A stretch of DNA of 45,463 nt from DASZZZ01 sp036260375 (GTDB taxonomy: Bacteria > Actinomycetota > CADDZG01 > WHSQ01): positions 1-45,463 of the forward strand of contig DASZZZ010000006.1 of assembly GCA_036260375.1 (NCBI GenBank). Reading direction: 5' to 3'. Shown piece after piece: positions 38,323 through 45,463 of this stretch (position 1 is the first letter of the stretch; each line of letters begins with the position of its first letter). The notes beneath the pieces were generated by a model, which was not told the DNA's origin, searched no databases, and worked only from the letters and a program-made list of their open reading frames with translations. Position numbers and translations under genes: made by a program.

Positions 38323-38377
38323 GTGCCCCCGGCAGGATTCGAACCCGCGACACTCGGTTTAGGAAACCGGTGCTCTA
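38323..38377 (-). repeat. Partial tRNA-Arg(CCU) copy (55 bp)
   Basis: It matches 32749-32803 with two mismatches, covering the tRNA from the D-arm end through the anticodon and T arms to the acceptor 3' strand and discriminator base. It lacks the 5' ~19 nt and the CCA. Homology ends abruptly at 38378. It is in the same orientation as the intact tRNA, 5.57 kb away. This is a typical product of integration at a tRNA gene or of a later rearrangement. Confidence 0.8.
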
Positions 38378-38424
38378 GGAGGCGACGTCTCGATCGGCGC
38401 ACGCGGCGACGAGCACGCCCATTC

Positions 38425-38472
38425 TTGACGCGCCGCTATACGGGGTATATAGAGGTTTCTATACTCGGTATA
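38425..38472 (+). promoter_or_regulatory. PadR promoter with two TATAC-N3-GTATA operators
   Basis: TTGACG (38425-38430) and TATAGA (38448-38453) are spaced by 17 nt. The palindrome TATAC-GGG-GTATA (38437-38449) lies in the spacer, and TATAC-TCG-GTATA (38460-38472) lies over the expected transcription start. The two centres are 23 bp apart. Binding of a dimer at either site would block RNA polymerase, which fits autorepression by the PadR protein encoded next. Confidence 0.7.
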
Positions 38473-38486
38473 CCAAGGGAGGCGGG

Positions 38487-39071
38487 ATGTCCGTCGGGAT
38501 GAGCCTGCTGGCGATCCTCGAAGAGCGCGCGACATACGGCCTCGACCTCAGGAACGAGTTCGAGGCGAGAACGGGCGGCATCTTCCCACTCAACGTCGGA
38601 CAGGTCTACACGACGCTCGCGCGCCTGCAGCGCGACGGGCTCGTCGAGGTCGAAGCGGCCGACGCGTCCGACAGCAAGGTCTACACGATCACCGAGCTCG
38701 GCCGGAGGGAGCTGGCGAGATGGTTCGACACTCCCGCCGCCGAGGCGCCTCCGTCTCGTGAGGAGGTCGTGCTCAAGCTCGTGATGGTCGCACGGCGCGA
38801 TCCGGCCGAAGCGTCGAAGGTGATCCAGGCGGAGCGTCGTGGGGCGGTGCAGCTGCTGCAGGAGTACACGCGCCTGAAGCGATCGGCGTCCTCGGACGGC
38901 GATCTGGGCTGGATGTTCCTTCTCGATTCGTTGATCTTCGTCACCGAGGCGCGCGTGCGGTGGCTGGATGCATGCGAAGCGCGCCTCGGAGCGGCGAAGT
39001 CCGACTCGCGCGCGTCCGGTGTTCGTGCGACGCGCGTAGCGGCGCGAGCGTCCGAGGAGGTGTCGCGATGA
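38487..39071 (+). CDS. PadR-family transcriptional regulator
   Basis: The 194-aa protein has a PadR winged helix: 'MSLLAILEERATYGLDLRNEFE' (helices 1-2), 'PLNVGQVYTTLARLQRDGLVEVE' (recognition helix), and 'SKVYTITELGRRELARWF' (wing). A C-terminal helical dimerisation/effector region follows to about 165, with a basic disordered tail. PadR proteins of this class repress adjacent ABC exporter genes and respond to drugs or peptides (family knowledge). GGGAGG lies 4-5 nt before the ATG. It overlaps the ABC ATPase gene by 4 nt. Confidence 0.88.
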   Translation: MSVGMSLLAILEERATYGLDLRNEFEARTGGIFPLNVGQVYTTLARLQRDGLVEVEAADASDSKVYTITELGRRELARWFDTPAAEAPPSREEVVLKLVMVARRDPAEASKVIQAERRGAVQLLQEYTRLKRSASSDGDLGWMFLLDSLIFVTEARVRWLDACEARLGAAKSDSRASGVRATRVAARASEEVSR

Positions 39072-39790
39072 CACCGACTCTGGAGCTGCGCAAGGTGTCG
39101 CGTGTCCACGGGACCGGTCGCACCAAGGTCGATGCGCTCGTCGATGCGAGCTTGGTCGTGACGGCCGGCGAGCTGGTGGCCGTCATGGGACCGAGCGGAT
39201 CCGGGAAGACGACGCTGCTCTCGCTCGCCGGCGGCCTGGAGCGTCCGACGTCGGGCGAGGTGCTCGTGGAGGCGACGCCGCTGAGCCGGATGAGCGCGGG
39301 ACGGCTCGCGTCTCTGCGTAGGCGGAAGGTCGGCTACGTCTTCCAGCAGTTCAACTTGATCGAGGGGTTGACCGCGGCGGAAAACGTCTCCGTTCCGCTC
39401 GAGCTCGACGGCGTCGGCCGTCGAGCCGCGCGCCGAGCGGCGATGGAAGCGCTCGACGATCTCGGCCTCAGCGAGCTCGCGGACCGGTTCCCCGACGAGC
39501 TATCGGGAGGGGAGCAGCAGCGGGTCGCCATAGCGCGCGCCGTGGTCGGCGACCGCGTCCTGCTGCTCGCCGACGAGCCCACGGGCGCTCTCGATACCGT
39601 CAGGGGCGAGGAGGTGCTGCGGCTGCTGCGCCGGCACTGCGAACGAGGCGGAGCCGGAGTGCTCGTGACCCACGACGCTCGCCTCGCGGCGTGGGCCGAG
39701 CGCGTCGTGTTCCTGCGCGACGGTCGCATCGTGGACGAGACGGCGCCGCGCGGCGATGCGGACGCGCTCCTGGATTCGGTGCAGGCGTGA
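39068..39790 (+). CDS. ABC transporter ATP-binding protein (LolD/MacB type)
   Basis: The 240-aa ATPase has Walker A 'VMGPSGSGKTTLLSLAGGL' (near 38-56), Q-loop 'GYVFQQFNLIEGLTAAENV', signature 'DELSGGEQQRVAIARA' (near 140), Walker B 'VLLLADEPTGALDT' (near 160), and the switch His in 'VLVTHDARLA'. The order and the F-Q-Q-F-N-L-I motif are those of the MacB/LolD family that works with FtsX-like permeases. The ATG at 39068 overlaps the padR stop, so the longer upstream frame is not used. It overlaps the permease start by 4 nt. Confidence 0.92.
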   Translation: MTPTLELRKVSRVHGTGRTKVDALVDASLVVTAGELVAVMGPSGSGKTTLLSLAGGLERPTSGEVLVEATPLSRMSAGRLASLRRRKVGYVFQQFNLIEGLTAAENVSVPLELDGVGRRAARRAAMEALDDLGLSELADRFPDELSGGEQQRVAIARAVVGDRVLLLADEPTGALDTVRGEEVLRLLRRHCERGGAGVLVTHDARLAAWAERVVFLRDGRIVDETAPRGDADALLDSVQA

Positions 39791-42243
39791 AGTTCGCGCC
39801 GCTGCGCGCGGCGACGCGGATCGCGTGGCGCAGCGCGCGTCGCAACGTCCGGCGCACCGCGCTCGTCGTCGTGATGGTGGCGTTGCCGGTCGCGCTCGCG
39901 ACCGCGACGGCCACGATGGCGAGGACGATCGTGGGCACGCCCGAGGATGCGGTCGCGGCGACGATGGGCCGCGCCGATCTCACCATGACCATGGGCCCGC
40001 GCTTCGATCGCGGCAAGCTTCGGAGACGCCTGCCCGCAGGCTCGCGTGTCGTCTCGATCCGCCGGGACGAGGTGACGATCGTGCGCCGAGGCGAGCTGCT
40101 GTACACGACGTTGCTCGAGCCCGGCGAAGGCCTCGAGCATCCGGTCCTCGACGGCATGTACGCGTTGACGTCGGGCCGCGCACCTCGGGCGCCCGGCGAA
40201 GCCGCCGTGAACCAGCGCGCCCTCGACGCGTTCGGCGTCGACGTCGGCGACGACGTCGAGCTCGGCGGCTACCGCCTGAAGGTAACCGGCGTCGTGCTGG
40301 CGCGTGATTTCGATTCTGCGGTCGTTGTCGTCGGCACGGGCACGTTGCGCGGGCGCGCCCAATTGACGATCGTGTTGGCCGACCTTCCGGCTGGATCGGA
40401 CGCCGCGTCGGTGATCGCCGGCCTCGAGTCCCATGGCCACGCGACGCGCGCCGAGATCGCCGCGCTCGCCGCCACGGACGCAACCACGAGCGAGGCGGTG
40501 TCCGTCGTCGGCGGCGTCCTCGCCCTGTTTTGCACCGGTCTCGTCGCGGCGGCCGCGTTCGTCGTCGGCGCGCGCCGTCAGCTACGCGAGCTCGGCCTCG
40601 TCGGCGCCGTCGGAGGCGAGCGTCGCCACGTGCGAGCCGTCGTATGGCTCGGAGGCAGCACGCTCGGACTTCTCGGAGCCGGCGTGGGCATGGTGCTCGG
40701 GCTCTCGATCGCGCTCGCCGTGCGTCCGCTCGTGCCCCGTTTCGTCGGACGCACGGTCGGTCCGCTCGCCGTCAACCCCGTCGTGCTGGGGGCCGTCGTC
40801 GCGATGGCCGTGATCGCGGCGACGCTCGCCGCGCTCGCCCCGGCGCGTGCCGTCGCGAAGTCCAGCGTGATGGACGCGTTGCGCGGTCGAATGCCGCCAC
40901 CACGGCGACCCGGGCGTCTTGCCGCGTCTGGAGTGGTCATCCTCGTGGCGGGCGGCGGCGTCACCGCGTGGGCGACGATCACGTTCGAGGACGACGTCCT
41001 CGCGGCGGGCGTCGTGGCGATGCTGATCGGCGTCTTGCTTGCCGTGCCTCTGCTCGTGGCGACGATCGGCAGGTTCACGAGGTTCTTCCCGGCGACCGGT
41101 CGTCTGGCGGCGCGGGATGCGGCCCGTCATGGACGCAAGACCGGCGCGGCCGTCGCCGCGGGCGTGCTCGCGCTCGCCGTGCCGGTGGCGGTATCGGCCT
41201 ATTCCCTCAGCGAAGAGGCGTACGAGCGCAGCTTGCCGCGTCTGCTCGACACGCAGCTGCTGGTCGGCACGGTCGCCGAGACGGACGACGGCTCCTCGCG
41301 CGAGCCACTGACCGATCTCCAGGAGGGGTTCCCGGACGCGTCGATCGTGCCGCTCGCCATGGCGACTGCAGCGAACGCACGCCGCCCGGCGGACGACCCG
41401 ATCTCCGCGATGGTGTCGGCGCCGGACGAGCTCGGGGGTGAGACGACTCAGATCTCGCCGACGATGGTCGGCTGGCCTGTCTTCGTGGGCGACGCCGCGC
41501 TGCTGCGTGCGCTCGGCGCGCGGGAGGGCGTCTCCGCGCTCGACGACGGTCACGCACTCGTGCTCGGAGGCTACGAGCCGCGCAACGGGTTCGTTCGGAT
41601 CCGCCCCGGCGGACATGCCGCGCGGGCACGGAGGGTCCCGGCGACGGCGGTCGACTCGCCCCGCTACCTCAACGAGTCGATCCCCAAGATCGTCGTCGCG
41701 CGTGCGACCGCGACCCGTCTCGGGTTGGAGTCGAGGCAGTCGGAGCATCTGCTGACGAGCTCGGAGCCGCTGTCGGCGGAGGACGTGGCGCGCGCGCGGG
41801 CGATCGTGGCGCGGCATCCCGGCGTCTTCGTGAAGAGCAACGAGGACTACCTTCCGCCGTACGCGCTCGGGCGCGCGGCGGCCACGGCTGCGAGCCTTCC
41901 GCTCGCGCTCGCGATCCTCGCCGTCGCCGTCGCTCTGGTCGCGTCGGAATCGAGACGATCGCACCAGGTCCTCGTCGCGGTGGGGGCAGGTCCCTTCGCC
42001 CACCGCAAGCTCGTAGCCGCCACGGCCGCGTTGCTCGCCGCGACGACGGCGGTTCTCGCGGTGCCCGCCGGGTTCTTGCCGACGGCCGTGATCCAGGTTG
42101 CGAGCCAGTCAGGCCGGCCCGTGGTGATTCCATGGACGACGATCGCAATCGTCGTGGTCGTGGTCCCGATCCTGTCCGCGATCGTTGCAGCTGCGGCGAG
42201 TCGCACACCCAGGGTCGGATCGCTGCTGACGCCGGCGACGTGA
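39787..42243 (+). CDS. FtsX-like ABC transporter permease
   Basis: The 818-aa protein has two FtsX/MacB modules. Each has an extracytoplasmic domain, and the hydrophobic segments lie near residues 20-45, 235-260, 285-315, 330-365, 385-405, 410-430, 455-475, 700-725, 740-765 and 775-800. The N-terminus 'AWRSARRNVRRTALVVVMVALPVALA' is typical of the actinobacterial two-FtsX permeases. It works with the preceding ATPase to export a substrate or drive work across the membrane (MacB/LolCDE-like mechanotransmission). GTG at 39787 forms a GTGA overlap. No periplasmic partner gene is present. Confidence 0.88.
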   Translation: MKFAPLRAATRIAWRSARRNVRRTALVVVMVALPVALATATATMARTIVGTPEDAVAATMGRADLTMTMGPRFDRGKLRRRLPAGSRVVSIRRDEVTIVRRGELLYTTLLEPGEGLEHPVLDGMYALTSGRAPRAPGEAAVNQRALDAFGVDVGDDVELGGYRLKVTGVVLARDFDSAVVVVGTGTLRGRAQLTIVLADLPAGSDAASVIAGLESHGHATRAEIAALAATDATTSEAVSVVGGVLALFCTGLVAAAAFVVGARRQLRELGLVGAVGGERRHVRAVVWLGGSTLGLLGAGVGMVLGLSIALAVRPLVPRFVGRTVGPLAVNPVVLGAVVAMAVIAATLAALAPARAVAKSSVMDALRGRMPPPRRPGRLAASGVVILVAGGGVTAWATITFEDDVLAAGVVAMLIGVLLAVPLLVATIGRFTRFFPATGRLAARDAARHGRKTGAAVAAGVLALAVPVAVSAYSLSEEAYERSLPRLLDTQLLVGTVAETDDGSSREPLTDLQEGFPDASIVPLAMATAANARRPADDPISAMVSAPDELGGETTQISPTMVGWPVFVGDAALLRALGAREGVSALDDGHALVLGGYEPRNGFVRIRPGGHAARARRVPATAVDSPRYLNESIPKIVVARATATRLGLESRQSEHLLTSSEPLSAEDVARARAIVARHPGVFVKSNEDYLPPYALGRAAATAASLPLALAILAVAVALVASESRRSHQVLVAVGAGPFAHRKLVAATAALLAATTAVLAVPAGFLPTAVIQVASQSGRPVVIPWTTIAIVVVVVPILSAIVAAAASRTPRVGSLLTPAT

Positions 42244-42283
42244 TCCAACGCGCCGGCGCTCGTCGCGACGGCAGGCGCTCGAG

Positions 42284-42943
42284 CTAGCTCCGGGCGCAGG
42301 CGAGCACGACGCTTGGCAGGTCCGGCTCGCCGGGACAGAGACCGCCTAGCGGGACCGGCTCGTCGCCTTGAGCCATGCTCCACACGCTTATCAGGCCACT
42401 GTCACAGTCGATTGCGCCTTTCCCGACCGACTCCGGCGCGTAATCGCCGAGATCGAGCGCGGTTCGATGAAAGCCGTACGCGACGTGTGCGACATTACGA
42501 GCGCGCTCGTACTCGACGTCGATCTCGACGAGATAGATCCGCTCCTCCTGTCGCACTCGCTCGTGAAAGTACTCACGTAGCTCGTCGGCATTGCGGGCGA
42601 CGAAATGCCGGCCCCCGTCTCTGGAGTTCTGCTCGGTGACCGAGTACCAACCGCGTTCCGGCGAGACGTACTTCATGGCCCTCTTCGGATCGGCCTCGCT
42701 GATGGCCTCGAAGTGATCGACGACCGTTTCCCCGACCTGTTGGGGACGGCAGACCTCGGGCCCACGATGCGTGTCACGGGTGACACGGACCTGCTGTCTC
42801 GACGCACCAGTCTCAGACGCACCAGTCTCAGGGGCGTTTGGCGCTTGGCGGGTAGCACGGGCGTCGGGTTTAGCCGCGCCGGACGTACAGGCCCCAAGGA
42901 CCAGCAGTGTCGTGGCCGCGACGGCAAGAGTTCGAGTGTTCAC
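42284..42943 (-). CDS. Secreted lipoprotein, unknown
   Basis: The 219-aa protein has a lipoprotein signal 'LAVAATTLLVLGACTSG' with lipobox L-G-A-C and Cys19 as lipid-anchor residue. A Ser/Thr/Ala-rich linker contains a tandem E-T-G-A-S repeat (near 39-48, repeated in the DNA as well). The mature domain begins 'VCRPQQVGETVVDHFEAISEADPKRAMKYVSPE', a length and layout like NTF2/SnoaL-type domains, and continues to the C-terminus with two further Cys. The function is unknown. The GTG start has only a distant GGAG. It converges with the ABC permease. Confidence 0.7.
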   Translation of the reverse strand: MNTRTLAVAATTLLVLGACTSGAAKPDARATRQAPNAPETGASETGASRQQVRVTRDTHRGPEVCRPQQVGETVVDHFEAISEADPKRAMKYVSPERGWYSVTEQNSRDGGRHFVARNADELREYFHERVRQEERIYLVEIDVEYERARNVAHVAYGFHRTALDLGDYAPESVGKGAIDCDSGLISVWSMAQGDEPVPLGGLCPGEPDLPSVVLACARS

Positions 42944-43062
42944 TCTGGATGTCTACTCCGCTCGGACCGGATCGGTTCCATCGGCCTTGCGGGGCGTGGT
43001 TCCCGCTCCCACGACGGGATGCTGCTCGCCGCCCTTGCCCGCCGCCTCGCCAGACGCGTGCG

Positions 43063-43392
43063 TCACGTAGAGCGGACCCGCTCGAACGCCCGTGATGCGG
43101 CGCCGAGCGCCTCCGCGGTGGCGGACTCCAGCGGCGACTCCTGCCCGCTCCCGCTCCACACCGTGACGCGCATCCGCTCGAGGTCTGCGAGAGCGGCTCG
43201 CAGCGTCTCCGTCGACGCGTCGTCGATGACGTCGGTGCCGGCGATGACGCTCACGAACGGCGCGTCGCTGAGCCGCGTGTCGTCGACCTCACACCGCCAC
43301 GACGTTGCCTGCGCGAGCCGTCGTCTCACCTCGTCGACGTCGAGGTCCTCGGGTTCGGTACGCGCGCGCACGCGGAGCAGCACGTGCCTCAT
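43063..43392 (-). CDS. Small unknown protein
   Basis: The 109-aa soluble alpha/beta protein was not recognised. It opens 'MRHVLLRVRARTEPEDLDVDEVRRRLAQAT' and contains 'FVSVIAGTDVIDDASTETLRAALADLERMRVTVW', which suggests a small ferredoxin-like or similar fold. It lies 9 nt after the DUF4157-OmpA gene on the same strand, so it is probably cotranscribed and may be its partner (inference). Confidence 0.5.
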   Translation of the reverse strand: MRHVLLRVRARTEPEDLDVDEVRRRLAQATSWRCEVDDTRLSDAPFVSVIAGTDVIDDASTETLRAALADLERMRVTVWSGSGQESPLESATAEALGAASRAFERVRST

Positions 43393-43401
43393 CGATGCCG
43401 T

Positions 43402-44958
43402 CTACGGGTGCGTCGCACTGGCGCCGCGATTGATGAACATGAAGATCTCGACCTTGCGGCACGCGGGGTCGGCGCCGGGCGACGCGCACTGAGTCGCGCC
43501 GACGCCGTCGGTCAGCAGGAAGTTCGCCGCGGCGATCCCGCGCGAGACGAGCTCGGCCCTCACCGCTGCGGCGCGCGCCTTCGACACCGTCGTGTTCGCG
43601 CCCGCCGATCCCGTCGCGTCGGTGTGCCCGACGACGTCCATGAGGACCGGGGCGCTCTTCGCGAACGCCTCCGCGATGTCGAGCTGTCGCCGTTCCGACG
43701 CCGGCAGCAGCGTCACGTCGGAAGACCCGCTCGGGAACTGGCCGATCGTCACGCGCGCGAACGACTCGCCGTGATGCGGGTCGGCGAACAGGCCGCGCAG
43801 CTCGCTCGCGGGCACGCCGTGCTCGGCGGCGATCTTGTTCTCGATCTTCACCGTCTCGTCGTGGCTCGGACGGCCGCCGTGAGTGGGGGCCGGTCCGGTC
43901 GGATGCGTGCCCCTCACCATCAGCAGCGCGTGCCCGCACAGCTCGTGGCCGAGCACGAGCCAGTTCGGCTCGACACCGCGATGCGCGCTCGCGCCGGCCG
44001 TCCACGCCCCGAAGGCGAGGCCCGAGAACGGGGAGTGGACCGTCACGGTCCGCGTGGCCGGGTCGGTGTGAGGCCAATCGGAGTCGTTCACGGAGATGGT
44101 CCACGTCGGTACGATCCCGTGCATCTCGCACAGGCACTCGCACGCGGTTGGCGACGACGACTTCGCGACGCCGGTTGGGCAGAAGGCCGCCGTGCGCGGC
44201 TGGACCTTGCCGCCCTTCGCCTCGAACTCCGGACACAGCGTCTTGACGTAGCCGTCGACGATCTTCTCCTTCGTCGTGCCGGCGGGCGCGCCGGCCGGCA
44301 CCGCGGAGGGGCCGTCGATCGCGAGCGCGCGTCGGAGCGCCGCAGGGCCGGCGACAGGCGGGGCGCCGAGTTGCGGGCGGGGCTCCGCCGGCCCGCGCGC
44401 CGCGGCCGCGTTCCGGCGCGCCTCCGATTCCGCGGCACCGTCGTCGGGCGCGATCTCGAGCTCGGGCCGGGCGTGCGCGGCCGCGCCTCCGTCTTGCACC
44501 ACGTGCGTGAGCTCGTGGGCGAGCAGCGAGCGGCCCTGCGGCGTGCTCGTCTCGTACTGGCCGGGCGCGAAGACGACGTGCTCTCCGACGGTGTACGCGA
44601 GGGCGCCGACGGCGCGTGCGGACTCGCCCGCGGCGGCGTCGCGATGGACGCGAACGCGCGCGAAGTCGTGCCCGAGGCGCTTTTCCATGTCGGCGCGCGC
44701 ACCGGGCTCGAGCGGTTCGCCCGCCGTGCGGAGTACGTCGTGCACGATCGCCGGCGCCCGGCCCGCGGTCGGCGGTGCCAAGCCAGCGCGGAGGAGCGTC
44801 GCGTCGTCGCGCGCGCAGTCGCCGGAGCATCGCTCACGGCCGCAGCAGCGCCGCAGCAACGGGCGGAGGGGCGCCGACGCCTCACGGCGCGATCCGGCGC
44901 TGCGCTCGCTCTGCATCGCTCGCATCGCGTGCCCTCTGTCGGCCGACGGAGAGCCCAT
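43402..44958 (-). CDS. DUF4157 metalloprotease-like / OmpA-like fusion protein
   Basis: The 518-aa protein has three parts. Residues 70-157 form a DUF4157 (eCIS-core) domain: 'VHDVLRTAGEPLEPGARADMEKRLGHDFARVRVH' and 'YTVGEHVVFAPGQYETST', ending in 'GRSLLAHELTHVVQDG' with HExxH (148-152). The middle (230-400) has several Cys and 'VLGHELCGHALLM', an H-E-x-x-x-H (338-343). The C-terminus (about 400-500) is OmpA-like, 'MDVVGHTDATGSAGANTTVSKARAAAVRAELVSRG'. There is no signal peptide. DUF4157 proteins are typical cargo of extracellular contractile injection systems (family knowledge). No such system is seen in the window. The ATG has no strong Shine-Dalgarno. Confidence 0.75.
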   Translation of the reverse strand: MGSPSADRGHAMRAMQSERSAGSRREASAPLRPLLRRCCGRERCSGDCARDDATLLRAGLAPPTAGRAPAIVHDVLRTAGEPLEPGARADMEKRLGHDFARVRVHRDAAAGESARAVGALAYTVGEHVVFAPGQYETSTPQGRSLLAHELTHVVQDGGAAAHARPELEIAPDDGAAESEARRNAAAARGPAEPRPQLGAPPVAGPAALRRALAIDGPSAVPAGAPAGTTKEKIVDGYVKTLCPEFEAKGGKVQPRTAAFCPTGVAKSSSPTACECLCEMHGIVPTWTISVNDSDWPHTDPATRTVTVHSPFSGLAFGAWTAGASAHRGVEPNWLVLGHELCGHALLMVRGTHPTGPAPTHGGRPSHDETVKIENKIAAEHGVPASELRGLFADPHHGESFARVTIGQFPSGSSDVTLLPASERRQLDIAEAFAKSAPVLMDVVGHTDATGSAGANTTVSKARAAAVRAELVSRGIAAANFLLTDGVGATQCASPGADPACRKVEIFMFINRGASATHP

Positions 44959-45060
44959 CTTGGCACTCTGGCGGACGCGCGTCCATGCTTGCGTCCTGTG
45001 GTCCGCGCGTCGTCCAGACGAGCAGAGGACGATGCAGGCTCATCGAGACGGAGGTGAGAC

Positions 45061-45463
45061 GTGGGAGCGATACACGTGCACGAGTTCATGACCCTCGACG
45101 GTGTGATCGACGCGCCGACGTGGACGTTCGACTACGGCTTCCTCCCCGAGATGGAGAGCACCGTCGGTGCCGTCACGGAACGTTGCCGCGGGATCCTGCT
45201 CGGGCGCAAGACCTACGAGATGTTCGAGCCGGCGTGGTCGACCCGCACCGTCGAGGACGATCCGGGCGCGCCGTTCTTCAACGACACGACCAAGTACGTC
45301 GTCTCCTCGACGCTCACCGAGGCAACGTGGAGGAACTCGGAGATCCTGGGGGCGTACGACCCCGACCGGATCCGCAAGCTCAAGGACGAGGTCGGCGACA
45401 TCTACGTGAGCGGCAGCGGCACGCTGGTCCGGGCGATGCTCGAGGACGGCCTGGTCGACGAGC
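45061..45463 (+). CDS. Dihydrofolate reductase-family protein (RibD C-terminal type), partial
   Basis: The first 134 codons are visible; the gene runs off the right edge. It reads 'VHEFMTLDGVIDAPTWTFDYGF' (family N-terminal strand, S/T-L-D-G-x-x), 'GILLGRKTYEMFEPAW' (L-G-R-x-T-Y, NADPH-binding), 'KYVVSSTLTEATW', and 'GDIYVSGSGTLVRAMLEDGLVDE' (G-S-G/x-L-x-x-x-L). These match the dihydrofolate/riboflavin reductase-like fold of actinobacterial DHFR-family proteins, whose substrates are mostly unknown. GGAGG lies 6 nt before the GTG. It is divergent from the DUF4157 gene. Confidence 0.85.
   Translation, partial: MGAIHVHEFMTLDGVIDAPTWTFDYGFLPEMESTVGAVTERCRGILLGRKTYEMFEPAWSTRTVEDDPGAPFFNDTTKYVVSSTLTEATWRNSEILGAYDPDRIRKLKDEVGDIYVSGSGTLVRAMLEDGLVDE

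Overview
The window is about 45 kb of GC-rich DNA with typical high-GC actinobacterial coding. It uses many GTG and TTG starts, has tight ATGA/GTGA overlaps, and carries a ClpS-DUF2017 pair, a set of separate type II fatty-acid-synthesis genes and RTX-repeat secreted proteins. I infer an actinomycetote, possibly a deep-branching lineage such as Thermoleophilia/Solirubrobacterales. No rRNA is present, so the assignment is soft.

Region 1 (1-21.6 kb) is ordinary chromosome. It holds a Na/Pi-cotransporter-family gene, a maleylpyruvate-isomerase/DinB-like protein, 6-phosphogluconolactonase, an alpha/beta hydrolase, an alkaline phosphatase-patatin-acyl-CoA synthetase run, an aldo/keto reductase, a DMT exporter, a TerC protein, SDRs, arginase, a shortened YchF-like GTPase, a DUF2231 membrane protein, gamma-glutamyltransferase, an SRPBCC protein, a CBS protein, endonuclease IV, and a minus-strand clpS-DUF2017-bcp-fabI operon. 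Many leading genes here have a TANNNT -10-like box only 6-7 nt before the start codon, which points to widespread leaderless transcription.

Region 2 (21.6-26.4 kb) is a plus-strand fatty-acid-synthesis operon: FabD-like, biotinyl-domain-like, fabH, fabG, acpP, fabF. The last four have intact active sites. The first two have lost their catalytic or attachment residues: the FabD-like protein has GHGAG in place of GHSxG, and the biotinyl-like protein has no MKM lysine. A repeat-rich AT-rich control region precedes the operon, a 20-bp perfect palindrome separates fabG from acpP, and a strong hairpin follows fabF.

Region 3 (26.5-30.1 kb) encodes secreted enzymes: a V8-like serine protease and a Tat-exported GH10 xylanase with a LacI-like palindromic operator, plus two small proteins.

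Region 4 (30.1-38.4 kb) is a patchwork accessory region of lower GC around a tRNA-Arg(CCU). It contains a truncated serine protease, a frameshifted XRE-TPR regulator, the C-terminal stub of a serine recombinase that runs into the tRNA, a DUF1036 pair, two tandem RTX proteins, a two-gene PD-(D/E)XK plus HEPN operon (candidate defence or toxin module), an IS481-type remnant, a 55-bp second copy of the tRNA 3' part, and a ~66-bp imperfect direct repeat.

Region 5 (38.4-45.5 kb) holds a PadR regulator with a double operator over its own promoter, an ABC ATPase and an FtsX-type permease in one operon. A minus-strand group follows with a DUF4157/HExxH-OmpA protein, a small unknown and a lipoprotein, and then the start of a dihydrofolate-reductase-family gene.
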